A DNA stretch of 64,000 nt from Micropterix aruncella (taxonomy: Eukaryota > Arthropoda > Insecta > Lepidoptera > Micropterigidae). The stretch covers positions 7,753,253 to 7,817,252 of the forward strand of contig OX155960.1 of assembly GCA_944548615.1 (NCBI GenBank), written 5' to 3'. A program made the position numbers and the translations under genes. Below are positions 21,881-32,850 of the stretch, in pieces (within the stretch, counting starts at the first letter, position 1; the number at the start of each line of letters is the position of its first letter). A model generated the notes under the pieces. That model had not been told where the DNA came from. It saw only the letters and a list, made by a program, of their open reading frames with translations, and made no database searches.

Positions 21881-22500
21881 AAAATTGACAAGTAAATATA
21901 TTAAAAAGAATAAGAATCACGACTGCCGTTACAGAAAGTGAACTAATATAATATTTTTAATTATTTTTATTAAGGTTTTATTTATGAAATACTTGTGGTT
22001 TATGTATTTATCCATATAGATACATGTATATTTCCGAATAGAACTCAATCAGACCTTTCATTTGATACTAAACACGATATAAGAACACCAGGATAAGAGA
22101 TATCCTGAGGATACCCCTAATTTGCAGCGTTTGTAGCTTTATTTCATAGTCTTTGTCTATTTATAGTTTTAATTTTTAATCTGTGTGTTCTTGTTTTTTT
22201 GTATATGTTTTTTATAACAACAGCTGCAAATAAATATTTTTTCAATTTCAATTTTTTCAATATATTTATATTAATTTATTGACATTTACACAATACTCAC
22301 TTGATATTTGGATAGTTAAGGTACTCTATTACACTCGGGATGACATAACGATTTTAACAACATCAAACACTTCTAAATCGGTTCAAGCGTCTAGAAGATA
22401 TGGTGGAATAAAAACGGAAAACATACCAAGATTAACCCTGCACACATTACACTCCTATTTTGTTGGGCAGTCGTGTGAAAAATATAAAATAAACTGAACA
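21881..22500 (+). mobile_element. LINE 3'-end repeat (family of 32196-33660), with nested insert
   Basis: AGTAAATATATTAAAAAGAA and CACGACTGCCGTTACAGAAA at 21890-21940 match 32197-32250. ACTCAATCAGACCTTTCATT (22046-) and TTTATTGACATTTACACAAT through GGCAGTCGTGTGAAAAATAT (to about 22490) match 32859-33090 plus 33600-33630. Between CACGATAT and TATTTATATT lies an extra ~180 bp (about 22080-22262) ending in TTTCAA units, which looks like another retroposon tail inserted here. The coding part kept at 32.2 kb is absent. Confidence 0.6.
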
Positions 22501-23520
22501 CTAGAGAAAAATTAATAATAACAAAAAAATGCGCGTCAGCTCCGACGCGCTACTGGAGTTTACTCTCTGAGTGCGATTGCCATTGAATATATTACAATAA
22601 GCAAAAGGGGTAAATAAACGCATCTCTTATAATACTGAAAGCATGTATCTATAGGTATACTTTTATTCATATAAAATTGCTTGATTGATTGATTGAACGT
22701 GTGTTACTATTTTACAAAAAGTTATTTAATTTTGAAATATTATGCTTAGATGGGGCTAAAATTATTTAATTTATAAAAACATAACGCTTTTTGCTAACGT
22801 TAGATTTTACTACCTATCAAATTTTCGTACGGAGGCTTTAAATTGAAATCGATTCTTAAGGACAAAAACAAATCAGTAAAATTAAATAGAGACATACGGA
22901 AGGGAAAAGAGACGTAAGAAGGAAAGGGAGTTGAGAAGATGTTATGGTTTTATTTTTACGTGCTTCTTGACCCTGGCCTTGAAAGCGGTGATGCAGGGCT
23001 GTTATGACATTATTTAATTTTGGTAAAGTCCAGTCGTTCAGCTTCCACGGAGAAGGAGTAAGAGAAAAAGTCGGTACTGTGACCAGGAATTGACAAGTGT
23101 GCAAACCAACGTCGGAGCATTGCATCGTATCAGTTGCGTACATGGGGTCAGTCTGTCCCTACCCTTATTATCGCATATAAATATGGATTCTTTTAAAACG
23201 AAGGTAGCGATTTGCAAAGCCATTTCTGCCACATTTCACGGTGGAGTGCTCCCTAATTGTATTTGCCTCCGAATCTGGTGACAGCGGCGAGCAGTATCGA
23301 AGGTTTCAGATGTTTACCATCCACTCCTCTTTCAGCGCACATCCGATCTCACCGACAGACGATATCGGACAAAACGCGAACAATGGATATCTCTGCAAAT
23401 ATCGCGTGACAGATCAAACATTTTACCACCGTCCTCTATTGGAAGAGGACTCGTTTGGGATGTCTCCTTATTCGCTGCTGCAAATGATACGAAGTTTCAA
23501 AACATATTTTTTTTGTGGCA
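22501..23520. other. Unassigned
   Basis: GCGCGTC-AGCTCC-GACGCGC (22530-22549) is a small hairpin. The remaining ~900 bases show no element ends or protein motif on either strand. Confidence 0.35.
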
Positions 23521-23522
23521 TG

Positions 23523-23537
23523 TTAGGTTAGGTTAGG
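23523..23537 (+). repeat. Three TTAGG units (telomere-type motif)
   Basis: TTAGGTTAGGTTAGG matches the insect telomere repeat in exact tandem. It is so short that chance or LINE-tail origin is possible. Confidence 0.4.
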
Positions 23538-23584
23538 TTTACGGATTTTGTAAAACTAAATGGCGTTATGAGCGATAAAAACGG

Positions 23585-24125
23585 AATTAAAAATTAGGGA
23601 TATCTTTAAAATATATTTTATGGAATTATAACGTGGGGAAATTCCCACAGATGTGGGAAAAATCTTAAAATTACAAAAAGCGTGGATCAGACTTCTTTGC
23701 AGAATAGCGCCCGATGCAATCTGTAGACCACTAATTCCCAACATGCTAACTATGCCCTCTTTATATATACTAGAGTGTTGCAAATTAACATAAATATGAA
23801 AAACAATCCAGAAATGTATAAATTACGAAGTTATGTGCACGCAAGGTCTACAAGAAATAAGCACCCAGTCATCTGTCCAATAATGAGAATAATAAATATT
23901 ATAACAGTCTTTCGAAAAATATGTAATCAATGACAAAGCTAGCATTTTCGCACATTTTAAAAAAAAATGGCTAAAAGAGAAATTGCTATTACAGTATAAA
24001 ATAACTTTTACCCAACGATGGAAATATAACATGACCATGCTTTCAGTACTCTCAATATTTTATATATTTATTTAATTTATGTGGGTTCTTTTTATATGTT
24101 TAAAAGAAGAAATAAATTTTATTAT
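23585..24125 (+). pseudogene. Jockey/CR1-like LINE C-terminal relic
   Basis: Plus-strand frames give GIITWGNS at about 23625, then WIRLLCRIAPDAICRPLIP and MPSLYILECCK, and then NNPEMYKLRSYVHARSTRNK. This is the conserved thumb-to-C-terminus of Jockey/CR1 ORF2 proteins (YGIxxWGNS...RxxCxIxPxxSCRPLF...SLYIxExxxF...STRN/YNTRN). Several frameshifts break it. It ends near the AAATAAATTTTATTATTATA string at 24110-24130, a plausible tail. Confidence 0.7.
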
Positions 24126-24130
24126 TATAC

Positions 24131-24800
24131 TGTTACGGTGATAAGGTTTTTTTCCTTTTTTTTCTTTGACCATTTTATAATTATTTTTATTACAATTGGA
24201 ATACTTTTAAATATACGTTGATTATTTCTTAGACTCCTAATGTTTTCTTTTTACTTTTTAATTTCCTAGACTCGTAATTGAAAATATAATTAATTAGCAC
24301 GAGTGTTGTGTGCTTTTAAAACCTGCGGTTATAAACATAAAATTGAAATTGTACAGAACCATTTTGAACAAAAACATCTGTAACTGTTTACCTTACATAC
24401 AGTTGTGCAATAAAGATCTACTCGATTCTATTCTATTCTGAACGACTTGAAAAGAGATATTCGGCACTTTATAAGTTCTGTTCAGTTTAGTTTGGTTTCC
24501 ATTTTTATTGGGTTTAAATATACTTACTTATATACGCACACATACTTAACGCCCAAAGAAGATAATATTACGTTATATTGTGTACATTTTCCGGCAAATT
24601 CTACGGGTGAGATTTCACTGAAATGAATTACCAAAGAAAATCAGTGATCAATGATTTTTCGGTACTATTATTGTCAAATATAATATAATTTTCATTCTAC
24701 TTAATTAAACAATATTAGATTTATTCGGTCTTTAAAAGTGATCAAGAGATTACGATTAGATACAGATAACTACCGTGTTTAATTTTGACATTCCCGCGCG
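24131..24800. other. AT-rich, with a retroposon tail at 24400-24440
   Basis: GTGCAATAAAGATCTACTCG followed by ATTCTATTCTATTC resembles another LINE 3' terminus with a (TATTC)n tail. No coding part was recognised. Confidence 0.35.
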
Positions 24801-24809
24801 CGTGTCCCA

Positions 24810-24893
24810 ACAAAGGAATTACAAGTTACTATAGAAATTCCGGGTCTGTATACCTGGACTTGTTTCTGGCTTCCAAAATTGTAATTCCTTTGT
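24810..24893. repeat. Inverted repeat, 15-bp arms
   Basis: ACAAAGGAATTACAA (24810-24824) is repeated inverted at 24879-24893, with CCCA/CGGG at the outer edges. The 54-nt interior has no recognised content. It could be a tiny MITE. Confidence 0.55.
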
Positions 24894-25059
24894 TCGGGCA
24901 AGCTTTTCTGGTACTAATGGCAACCCTGCATGTGACCAGCATGCAGCGTGGGAGTGTAGCTTTTGGGCTGTATAGAAACTTTCGAGATATTGTCGCTTTA
25001 CTGTTTGTATCTGTTTGTATCTAATCTTTATTGTGAAATTTCACAATGTGTTTGGGTTT

Positions 25060-25095
25060 TATTATTGCATTCGATCGACAGAATTAAAATGCACA
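25060..25095 (-). repeat. SINE fragment (family of 33.8 and 34.5 kb)
   Basis: TTATTGCATTCGATCGACAG followed by AATTAAAATGCA is the reverse complement of the segment GAATTGCATTTTCAATTCTG TCGATCGAATGCAATAA of the tRNA-derived SINE at 34521-34792. Only this body segment is present. Confidence 0.5.
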
Positions 25096-25424
25096 CTGAG
25101 AAAAATATTGGATTGATTCTTATATTACCATTTCGTTATTAAGGTTTTATAAAGAATAACGAAGGTTCAATTGTCCATAATTTTGTTGAATTACAAAGAC
25201 TCTTGTTCAAACACCACCACTCTATTGTATGTACTGTAGAGACTACGTCATAATATAATATTTCAATTGCCCCGCCAAACAACAATTCAAACTTTACCGC
25301 CGCAGTAGGTCGCCACTGCATAGAAATGCCAAGTCAGATTTCGGATATACATCGCTGTAAACACCAGACGTATGAACGCCTTGTCCGCTCAACAGTCGTG
25401 ACTAAATCTTCCACCGGATAACAT

Positions 25425-25995
25425 ATCCCCCTAGATATCCCTCTTTACAGTTATTTCGAGAATATTGCGTGTTTGACGTACGCCAATTGTATGTGAAGAA
25501 AGTGCTATTATTATTTCATAAATTCAAGCACTTACAGCCTATGGACCAACAAGTAAAAACTACTAGAAGTTCTGGGGCGGGGCAGTTCTTGGTACCGCGT
25601 GTGAAACTTCATTCGCACAAAGATATTTCAAATACTTAGCTCCACGGCTCTATAACAATATAGAAATTACTATACAAAATTCAGTTAACATGGTAGCATT
25701 TAAAAAAGCAATAAAAAAGTGCTTGATTGTTAAAGGACCACTCTATGACAAAACTGAATTAAACAGAATTTTTGATTAGGTAAAATTAATAAATAAAAAG
25801 CAAATACTTAGTTTTTTTTATTTTTTATTTATAAATCTAATAGACGTATATGTGAGGTTTAAGACTAGAGGTATATCAATTTAATTTATTTGTGTATTTT
25901 AGTATTTTATATTAGTATGTATATTTATTTTAATTATGTATTTATTGTATTTATGTATTACTATATATTGATGTTGGGTTTAATAATAATTTCTT
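25425..25995 (+). pseudogene. LINE C-terminal relic, second family
   Basis: A frame from about 25428 encodes SRYPSLQLFREYCVFDVRQL then YVKKVLLLFHKFKHLQ, and near 25590 LVPRVKLHSHKDI. After a stop and frame change comes FKYLAPRLYNNIEITIQNSV and FKKAIKKCLI, with a stop near 25778. The pattern (IYKxxxVFDVRQLYIKKV... VPRVxLxxxxxxFxYLAPxLYNxLP...FKxxIKxxL) is the end of a non-LTR retrotransposon ORF2. The AT-rich 3' UTR runs to about 25995. Reverse transcriptase motifs are absent. Confidence 0.65.
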
Positions 25996-27319
25996 ACTAC
26001 TTTACATTTTTTAAAATGTTGGTATAACTCTTTGTGCTTGTGTATTTGTATTATGCAAGAACGAATGTTCTTTATACCAATAATAATTATAAAACCGAAC
26101 GTCATATATGTCAGCTCGCAATATGCTAAGTCTACTATCAGCATCCCTAGATACGGGCGTTCTTGCTCAGTTAGGTATGCGATGAGCCAACGGCTATGGG
26201 TTCAACTTGTTTTTCCTGCACGTTTTATTGTACTGTATAACGAACATCATAGCCATTCGTCTGTAAACCATGTTGTTAAAAAAATAAATAAATAAAAATA
26301 TCGGGTTTCATTTCTCCTATATCGCGAGCCGCTCGTGCGCGATCCAACGCGTGTAGTACCGCGAGTGCGGAAAAGGATTATCTTAAGTTTAAACTAGGGA
26401 TAGACCCGTAAGGGTCCACACGCCTCCTAAAGTATTAAAATTCTTCGTACGGTTAATAAGGAAATAACAGTATACTGTAGTTTCAGCATGATTCATGTAT
26501 CCGACTATATATGTAAGTATTGCTGCCTACTACATGCTGTCATGTTAGATATGAGGTCCCAATGTCGCGAAGTAATGAAATTACATTATTTTTTAACATT
26601 ACGGCACGGTAACTACAGTCACGTCAACACCGTTACGTGTTTAGTTAATTCATATATATCGGCCTCAGTCCGTGTTATATTCGTAATCCTTGTTGAAACA
26701 TGCATATTTTAGTGTATTACATCGTTATATTTTTCTCAGTGCAATTCTGTATATTTTGTCTCAACAGATCATGCGATCTGACGACTATGCCACTAGGCCG
26801 TTTCCTACTGATGGACATTTACAGTTACGTCTATTTCTTATACACATTGCCTACCCTCAGATTATAACACATACATATATGTACATATACACATCTAGGC
26901 ACACCATTGTTGCCAATAATGCGTTACTCGTGTACATTACAAGTTACTGTAAACATGAATATACGGCGGCGCGGCGTGGCGCGCGAGCTGTTTGCAGACG
27001 TGCTCCAGCATTAAGCATAAGCTCGGCATTACACTCACACAACAACTGCAGCTTCACACGATAAACCCCTTCCGCTCCCTACAGCGGCTGCAGGAAATGA
27101 AAGCTGTCTTGCAGCCTTTACATGGAAAACGCGTCGGAAATGGATATTGATAAACGGGCCCGCGCATACATAACTATTTCGGGAAAATAAATATTAGCCG
27201 CTTTTTGGGGCTGTTTTTGAACATTTAAACTGGATACTTATATCGGCGAAAATGCCTTTCTTTTAGGATAATTGTTGTCTAAGCAGCTGTCGCTATATCA
27301 GCAATGCAACTGGCTAACC
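25996..27319. other. Unassigned, AT-rich then GC-rich
   Basis: 26150-26300 ends in AAAAAAATAAATAAATAAA, a retroposon-like tail. GC-rich blocks lie at 26320-26400 and 26960-27060. The open frame 26690-27064 has no domain and runs through CpG-rich DNA, so I do not call it. Confidence 0.3.
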
Positions 27320-27800
27320 CGGCATCCCAGGGAGTTATAACTATTTCAGGTCGTTCGTCTCCCATGGAGTGAGAGTGAATGACTTGGCGGACAAAAGACA
27401 GTTCAATGTCTAATTAGGCCGATAACCCGTAAGAGTCCAACGCTTTAACGCGAGGCACTGGAAAGGGAACCCAGCGGGCTGACCTCGCTCTCATATTAAC
27501 AGATTTGGACGGATTTCTCCATCCTTTCATATGAATTTATCGCGGACCGTAGCGTCATGTGCCCGTCAATGTTAGACGGGATCGGGTGCCTAACGAATCT
27601 TTTCAAAGATTGCTGAAATCAGGTGAAAAGCAGCCCCCACTGCTTAGGAAACGTACGTCTCCAGACTCCCTGGTGTATTCCTCTGAGTACACAGTCGATT
27701 AGCAAACGCCGCACGATGCGCAAATCGCCTAGTATCGCTCGAGGTGTTCCCCAGATTGGAACAACCGGTCCCACCTACCCACGTCTGGGCTTACAGGCAG
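27320..27800 (+). repeat. R650 repeat, copy 2 (subfamily B)
   Basis: GCATCCCAGGGAGTTATAAC, GACTTGGCGGACAAAAGACA, CGCGAGGCACTGGAAAGGGA and GCGGGCTGACCTCGC align with the copy at 44755-45400. The end is replaced at about 27805 by a half MITE. Confidence 0.6.
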
Positions 27801-27809
27801 AGGCAGGGT

Positions 27810-27906
27810 TTCATTTTTATTTTCAACTAATTTTTATCAAAAAATGCTTACTTGCTCGTACTGATTCACCCCCTTTAAGGATGCCGGCTAATTAAACCTC
27901 AACCTG
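27810..27906. mobile_element. Right half of the TA-flanked MITE family
   Basis: CTTGCTCGTACTGATTCACC, CCCTTTAAGGATGCCGGCTA and the end CCTCAACCTG|TA match the right arm of the MITE at 19268-19660. The left arm is missing. Confidence 0.7.
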
Positions 27907-28690
27907 TATATAGCGGACGTATCACGTACGTTCGTATAGGTAGGGCGGTTAAACTTTAGTTTTAAAGTACTATTTTTCAGAGGTTTTATTACTAATAAAG
28001 TATGTTTGATGACTTTAATTTTAAATACGCTGATAAAAAAACAGCTTCATAAACGGCAACGAAATAAAATTGAATGGAATATCCAGATGATACCAGTTTC
28101 CATTTTAATTAACACTGTTCATATTTCAGTGGCAGCACCGTCATCATTATTATCGAGGTATTGTCGTCAATGACGTCACGGCACGGTGCAATGGCGCCGC
28201 CGCGCACACGTCACTTTTGACATCCGCATCAACTGTCATCGCGTCATTAACTCAATATGGCGATCATCACGCGCGCGGCGCGGCGTTTCGACGCCCGTCA
28301 ACTGCATCGGGGTGCGTCGGTGAGCGTCGCAGCGTCCCCGTCGCCATCGCGCTAAAACAACATAGGGGACCTCCCGCGAGCCCCTGAAAAAATATTATGA
28401 AAATTTATGCATTCGCGCACTTTGCGTGCTTAAGACGAGGGGACTTTAAAATGCCACAAGGATTTTTATGTCGAAACGAAGAGCTTTGAATTTACCGGGA
28501 TGTCATTAAATTGACTACATGTTTTGTGAATTTATTATAGGAGAAAATGTTTTAAGGCCCTATTTCACTTTGGTCAATATAAGTACCAATGGATCTAACC
28601 AGTGTCTGGGCCTGAAAAAAGGGGCCTGGTGCAAAATTCAACAAAAGGCCCCTGCCCATATTTACTTATGTAAATTCTTTTTAGCATATA
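27907..28690. other. Unassigned, CpG-rich core 28130-28390
   Basis: The core contains TGACGTCA (28171-28178, the CREB/ATF palindrome), ATGGCGCCGCCGCGCACACG and further CpG clusters. This composition would suit a host promoter or a methylation-resistant element end. No exon or start codon context was recognised. Confidence 0.3.
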
Positions 28691-28752
28691 GGATATAATA
28701 ACTATGTACATACCTAGCTCTACATTAAATATCAAGATTGTAGCTACATATA
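28691..28752 (+). pseudogene. Upstream part of the LINE split by R650
   Basis: In frame this reads TLNIKIVATY, ending in the 15-bp target duplication. The ORF continues at 29349 beyond the R650 insertion. Confidence 0.45.
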
Positions 28753-29348
28753 GGGAGTTAATGGGCCCTTGCTGAGTTGGCCACGAAGACCCATTCTGTT
28801 CAGGGTTAGTCACACTCACGGGTCAACACCTATCCGACGGCCTCCACGCATGAAGTGCGAGCCTGGGTAGGACTCTGGCCTTATGGTTAAATCCTCTGGG
28901 AATCAACCTTCTGGCGCTCCTGGACGGTCTGAGCACCTTGCGGCGTTAGTCAATCGATTGTGCACTCTGGAAGCAGTACTGTTTTCTATAGAGCGGGGGT
29001 AGTTGCGGACCTTACGGCGACTGCTCTTAAAACGACCATCGGCTACCCGATCCTGGTTGAACAGCCGGGCAAAGGATGCCGTGGTCAGCGATAGATTCGG
29101 TATACACCATATACGGTATAGATTCGGTAATTTGGTCGCAATTGGAAGTAAGGGCGTGAGTGTAAGCCCGCCGGGTAGCACTCCTGGCTATCTCGCGGTT
29201 AAGGCGTTGGCCTCTTACGGGTTTGTGGCGGAGCTTGACGGTGGACTGTTTTGTCTAAGTCTTCTTCACTCACTCCAGGAAGATAGAACGACTAATCGTT
29301 AAAACTTCCTGAGGTGACGGGCTCGCCCGCTGTAGTTGACAACTCCAG
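28753..29348 (-). mobile_element. R650 element with 15-bp target-site duplication
   Basis: The 596-bp insert is flanked by the exact repeat TTGTAGCTACATATA (28738-28752 and 29349-29363). Read on the minus strand it starts CTGGAGTTGTCAACTACAGC and ends GGGCCCATTAACTCCC. It aligns over most of its length with 35527-36200 and, inverted, with 7255-7925. A 15-bp duplication is typical of target-primed reverse transcription or similar staggered cleavage and too long for most cut-and-paste transposons. However, the end has no poly-A or microsatellite tail. No open reading frame or clear pol III promoter is present. The insertion splits a LINE ORF. Confidence 0.8.
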
Positions 29349-30175
29349 TTGTAGCTACATATAAATATCTTAGAGTCATGATCGACAACAACCTACGGTG
29401 GTCTGAGCATATGGATTATTTATCCACAAAAACTACACAACTTGGCTACGTGTTTAGGGATCTCCGCAACATATTGGATCGACATACTATTAAATTGACA
29501 TATTATGCGTTATGTGAGTCCTTTTTATCCTACGGAATTATTGGATGGGGAGGATGTGCGAAAACGATTCTACAACCACTTCTTGTCGCGCTGTTGATCA
29601 AAATAATTTTAAGAAAACCGTTCACGTATGCATCAGAACTCACATTTAAGGAAATGTATGTTCTAGAAGTGCGCATGTTATATGTTAAAATGATTTTGGG
29701 TTGGTTTGTTCTTAAGGAAAAAAATAAATCCAAACAAACTAAACACACAAGATGTGCCATTAATGACTACGTTGCAGCTCCCCGAAGGAGTACGTCATTT
29801 GGCCAGAAAAAAATTTCTTATCTTGTGCCTATATATAATATCCTACCTGCAGGCATAAAGATTAGCCCGAGCATATCAATATTTAACTAACAACTGGTTT
29901 CGTGGATGTTTTGGGCCAGGGAGGTCCCGAATACACCTCTGAACTATCTACGTCTGTTTGGCTACATTTCGTGACTATTATGACTCACTACCACATTACT
30001 GAAAAAACTTTTTTTTTTAAAATGGCTAAGTAGATCCATACAATTATATACTTTTTAAAACCCTTACTTTGTTAGCTGTTTGTGTTAAAATAATGAAAAT
30101 TAGCTTAGGATTTTTTTTGTAATTAAATAAAATTTAAAATGGGAGTAAAATAAATGTTCAGGAGTAGAAAACTGG
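29349..30175 (+). pseudogene. LINE C-terminal ORF and 3' UTR
   Basis: The open frame runs to a stop near 29888: VVATYKYLRVMIDNNLRWSE, then STKTTQLGYVFRDLRNILD, then LTYYALCESFLSYGIIGWGG and GQKKISYLVPIYNILPAGIK. These match the thumb and C-terminal part of Jockey-type reverse transcriptases (YKYLGVxIDxxLxW...YxxLxxxxLxYGIxxWGG). No stop occurs over 180 codons, so the copy is fairly young although 5'-truncated and split by R650. Its 3' UTR is AT-rich and ends somewhere before the Tc1 relic at 30219. Confidence 0.7.
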
Positions 30176-30218
30176 GGATATTTAAAATTAAATTAAAACG
30201 GAAACGTTAATTAAATTA

Positions 30219-31252
30219 ATATTCAGTTACCCTCTCTTGCCCAGATGATAGCTCGCATGCGGTTACTCAACGTCCTGATCAGTTTTTTGGTCAAGTCTTG
30301 AGGAATCCCATCCCATTCCTCTAACAACGCTGTCTTGAGCTCGTAGATATTAGAAGTTGCCGAATTTCTGGCTCGGACTCTTCGCTTCAGCTCGTCTCAC
30401 AAATTCTAGATGGGATTCATGTCGGGACTGAGAGTTGCGAGTCCATCGTCTCCAAACCAACTTCATCAAGAATCGCCGAGTTATACGCGCGTGTGACACG
30501 GTGCATTATCGTATATTAACACAGAGTTTATTCCAATAAATCCTTCTTACGGTATGACATGATCCAGGAGAATAATTTAATACAGCGTTCAGCATTCAGT
30601 CCTTCTCTCCGATCACCATCTGGCACGAAAACGAGGTTGGTCCTTCCCTCTGAAGAAACGCCAGCCTACGCCATGCAGGAAACGCCGCCGTAGGAGACTG
30701 TTTCAGCGAAGCAGCACAGCCACGGAGCAGCGAAAATCACTCACCTGGACGCCTGGGGACCCAGACTATTCTGTGGCTGCCATACAGACACATTGTCCTC
30801 CCGTCAGTAAATAAAACTGACCGCCATTGTTCTATACTCCAACTGACGTCCTCTCGAGCAAATTAAAGGCGCGCTTGCTGGTGGCGTGTGGTCAATTTAA
30901 GGCCTGTGACAGGTCTTTTTGGAACGAGGTCGGATTTTTTCAAGCGTCTTCTGATCGTTCACTGACTGACAGCTATTCCTCGAACTTGTCTCAGCTCCTG
31001 CTGTTCATTAACGCCAGCGAGGTCGCGATTCTGCAGTAACGTCGATGATATGTAACGGTCGTCTCTCTCAGAAGCGCACCGGAGCCGGCTGCTATTTGGT
31101 CTCCGATTGATGGTACCAGTTTTTTCAAACCTCCTTTTTACTCTTGAGACGGCAGACTGACTAAATTCCACTTGACGAGCAACTGCACGTTGACTAAGAC
31201 CCTGCTGCAATAAAGCAATAACCTGAGCGGTCTTTTTTGGCGTAGTATCCAT
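30219..31252 (-). pseudogene. Tc1-like transposase pseudogene
   Basis: Read on the minus strand from ATG 31252: MDTTPKKTAQVIALLQQGLS and QRAVARQVEFSQSAVSRVKR, a paired helix-turn-helix DNA-binding domain as in Tc1/Tc3. Then come MCLYGSHRIVW (the region after the first catalytic Asp), IYDNAPCHTRV (second catalytic Asp box, about 30510-30490) and SPDMNPI-stop-NL-stop-DELKRR (about 30435-30395). The Glu expected after NPI in the DDE triad is a TAG codon. The tail ELKTALLEEWDGIPQDLTKK is intact to the stop near 30219. Length about 340 codons fits the family. Frameshifts in the middle and the stop at the catalytic Glu make it inactive. I could not find convincing terminal inverted repeats. Confidence 0.85.
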
Positions 31253-31312
31253 TCTTATAGGATAATAATGAGTTTGACTTAAGGAGATGTTTCCCGTCAA
31301 CTACTGATTAGT

Positions 31313-32190
31313 GACTGCCAAAAATAAACCTGTTCCGGGGGGATATATGAGTGATTAAGACGCGGAAACTTTTTGCGACAAATAGGTACTTTCCAATTGG
31401 AGTATTGAAACAGATATTATTATTTTAAAAAGTTCTTAACCGATTTTTATAAAAATGGTGTCATTAGAAAGCTAAATAATTAAGTTTTCATAAAGTATAT
31501 ATTTGGTGTACATCCGGTTAGTCATTTAAGAAAAAAAACTGGTGTTAATCCGAACTGAGGGGTTGAGTCGATTTACGCTTCTCAAACCTTTTTCTTCAAA
31601 ATTTCAAATTAAAAAAAAAATAAAAGATATCCTTTTTCCAAAAAAAAAAATGTTTTTACATTTAACACTTCACACACGTTCTCACATACTTTTACATTTA
31701 ACACTTACATTTAACACACGGGGTATGTATGCTATACTGTATAGTACCAATACATATAACACCCCGTACGTATAGTCATTGCTTGCTATATCAGATGCTC
31801 GAGAGGCGTATAATAATCGAAATATTTTGATGCGCCCTTTTCTCCCATCATCATCATCATCATCAAAGTTACACTTTGGGCAATAGACATCCCCTAACTC
31901 GGCACAAAGTGGGTAAAATTTCCGCGCTCATTAAATTGGTAATGTCTAGGTAGCATTCCGTGCAGCTCAAGCGTTGGCACAGTCATGCCGGGTGCCAAGG
32001 AGAGTCACCGCGCGCGTGTGCCGACTGGTGAGCATTCACACGTGCCGTGACGTCACGAGGGCACCCTATCATTTGTCGCTGCAGCTAGTCTCTCCGCCTC
32101 CGAATTAACAACTGAAAACGCACGTGTAATTGTTACCTTTAATTAAACGTCTGCCTCGGTGCTGTAATGTGCGGCAGTCAGTACAGCCGG
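31313..32190. other. Unassigned, with CpG-rich block 31955-32110
   Basis: 31835-31865 is a short (CAT)n run. The CpG-rich block holds GTGACGTCACG (TGACGTCA at 32048-32055). 31640-31700 has repeated TTTTACATTTAACACTT. No gene is recognised. Confidence 0.3.
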
Positions 32191-32192
32191 CG

Positions 32193-32528
32193 AAACAAGT
32201 AAATAAATTAAAAAGAATAAAAAACACAACTGCCGTAAGTGAGCTGATGTATTATAATTCCCCAAATATCCCAAAAGACCACGAGTACAAATTAAATAAA
32301 TACCATGACCTCGCAAATGCCGTCACCCGGAACGGCTTCGATGTTCACCTTCACGCGGTGGAAGTAGGCGCTCGTGGCCTGCCAGCTAAATCTTTGTTTC
32401 ACCTTTTTAAAGATCTTGGTCTCTCCAGGAAAATAATCAACTCCTTTCTAGAAAAATTATCTAAAACCGCGATTTCTGCATTTCAAAATCTATGGCTTCG
32501 AAGGGGGAGTGAATGGGTGGTAAGGTGA
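32193..32528 (+). CDS. C-terminal fragment of a retroelement ORF
   Basis: The frame (open from 32130) encodes NKLKRIKNTTAVSEL, then LNKYHDLANAVTRNGFDVHL, HAVEVGARGLPAKSLFHLFK and DLGLSRKIINSFLEKLSKTA, ending W..R before a stop at 32526-32528. The pattern KYxDLxxxxxxxGxxVxxxxVEVGARGxxxxSLxxLxxxLGL is one I know from sequence following reverse transcriptase ORFs of invertebrate and fish LINE-like elements, but I cannot assign the clade. No catalytic motif is included. It is 5'-truncated; it could alternatively be the end of a domesticated gene. Confidence 0.5.
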   Translation, partial: KQVNKLKRIKNTTAVSELMYYNSPNIPKDHEYKLNKYHDLANAVTRNGFDVHLHAVEVGARGLPAKSLFHLFKDLGLSRKIINSFLEKLSKTAISAFQNLWLRRGSEWVVR

Positions 32529-32680
32529 ACGCTCACATGTGACAAGACAGCTGTCCTAAACCTACCACAGCCGGTCGTAAGTCCGGAATCCACCGTTCAC
32601 CTCCCAGAAGTGTAATAATTATATATGATGGGCCCGATTTTTGGTCGGTGAAGTCCATGGCAGCTCCTTTTGTATTTTAT

Positions 32681-32724
32681 TTATTTTATGTATTCATGTA
32701 TTAGAATATGAATACATAAAATAA
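32681..32724. repeat. Perfect hairpin, 17-bp stem
   Basis: TTATTTTATGTATTCAT (32681-32697) and its exact reverse complement (32708-32724), with a 10-nt loop. Confidence 0.75.
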
Positions 32725-32740
32725 GATATTCTAGTACATA

Positions 32741-32820
32741 CATGTAAAGATAAAGATACAAGGAAAAGATAGAGATGAAGAGGTAAAGATGTAAAGGTAA
32801 AGATGTAAAGGTAAAGATAT
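32741..32820 (+). repeat. (GGTAAAGATGTAAA)n minisatellite
   Basis: Irregular units AAAGATAAAGATA, GAGGTAAAGATGTAAAGGTA and further copies lie between two copies of GATATTCTAGTACATACATG (32736- and 32816-). Confidence 0.65.
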
Positions 32821-32850
32821 TCTAGTACATACATGTACTAGAATATCTTT
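32813..32850. repeat. Perfect hairpin, 18-bp stem, 2-nt loop
   Basis: AAAGATATTCTAGTACAT and its reverse complement separated by AC. The left arm duplicates a sequence 80 bp upstream, suggesting a template-switch origin. Confidence 0.8.

Noticed and set aside
26690..27064. 124-codon open frame as a host gene
   Set aside because: No domain, no conserved start context, and part runs through CpG-rich simple sequence.
30180..31380. Terminal inverted repeats for the Tc1 relic
   Set aside because: CGGAAAC-type strings near both sides are in direct orientation and do not form an inverted pair.
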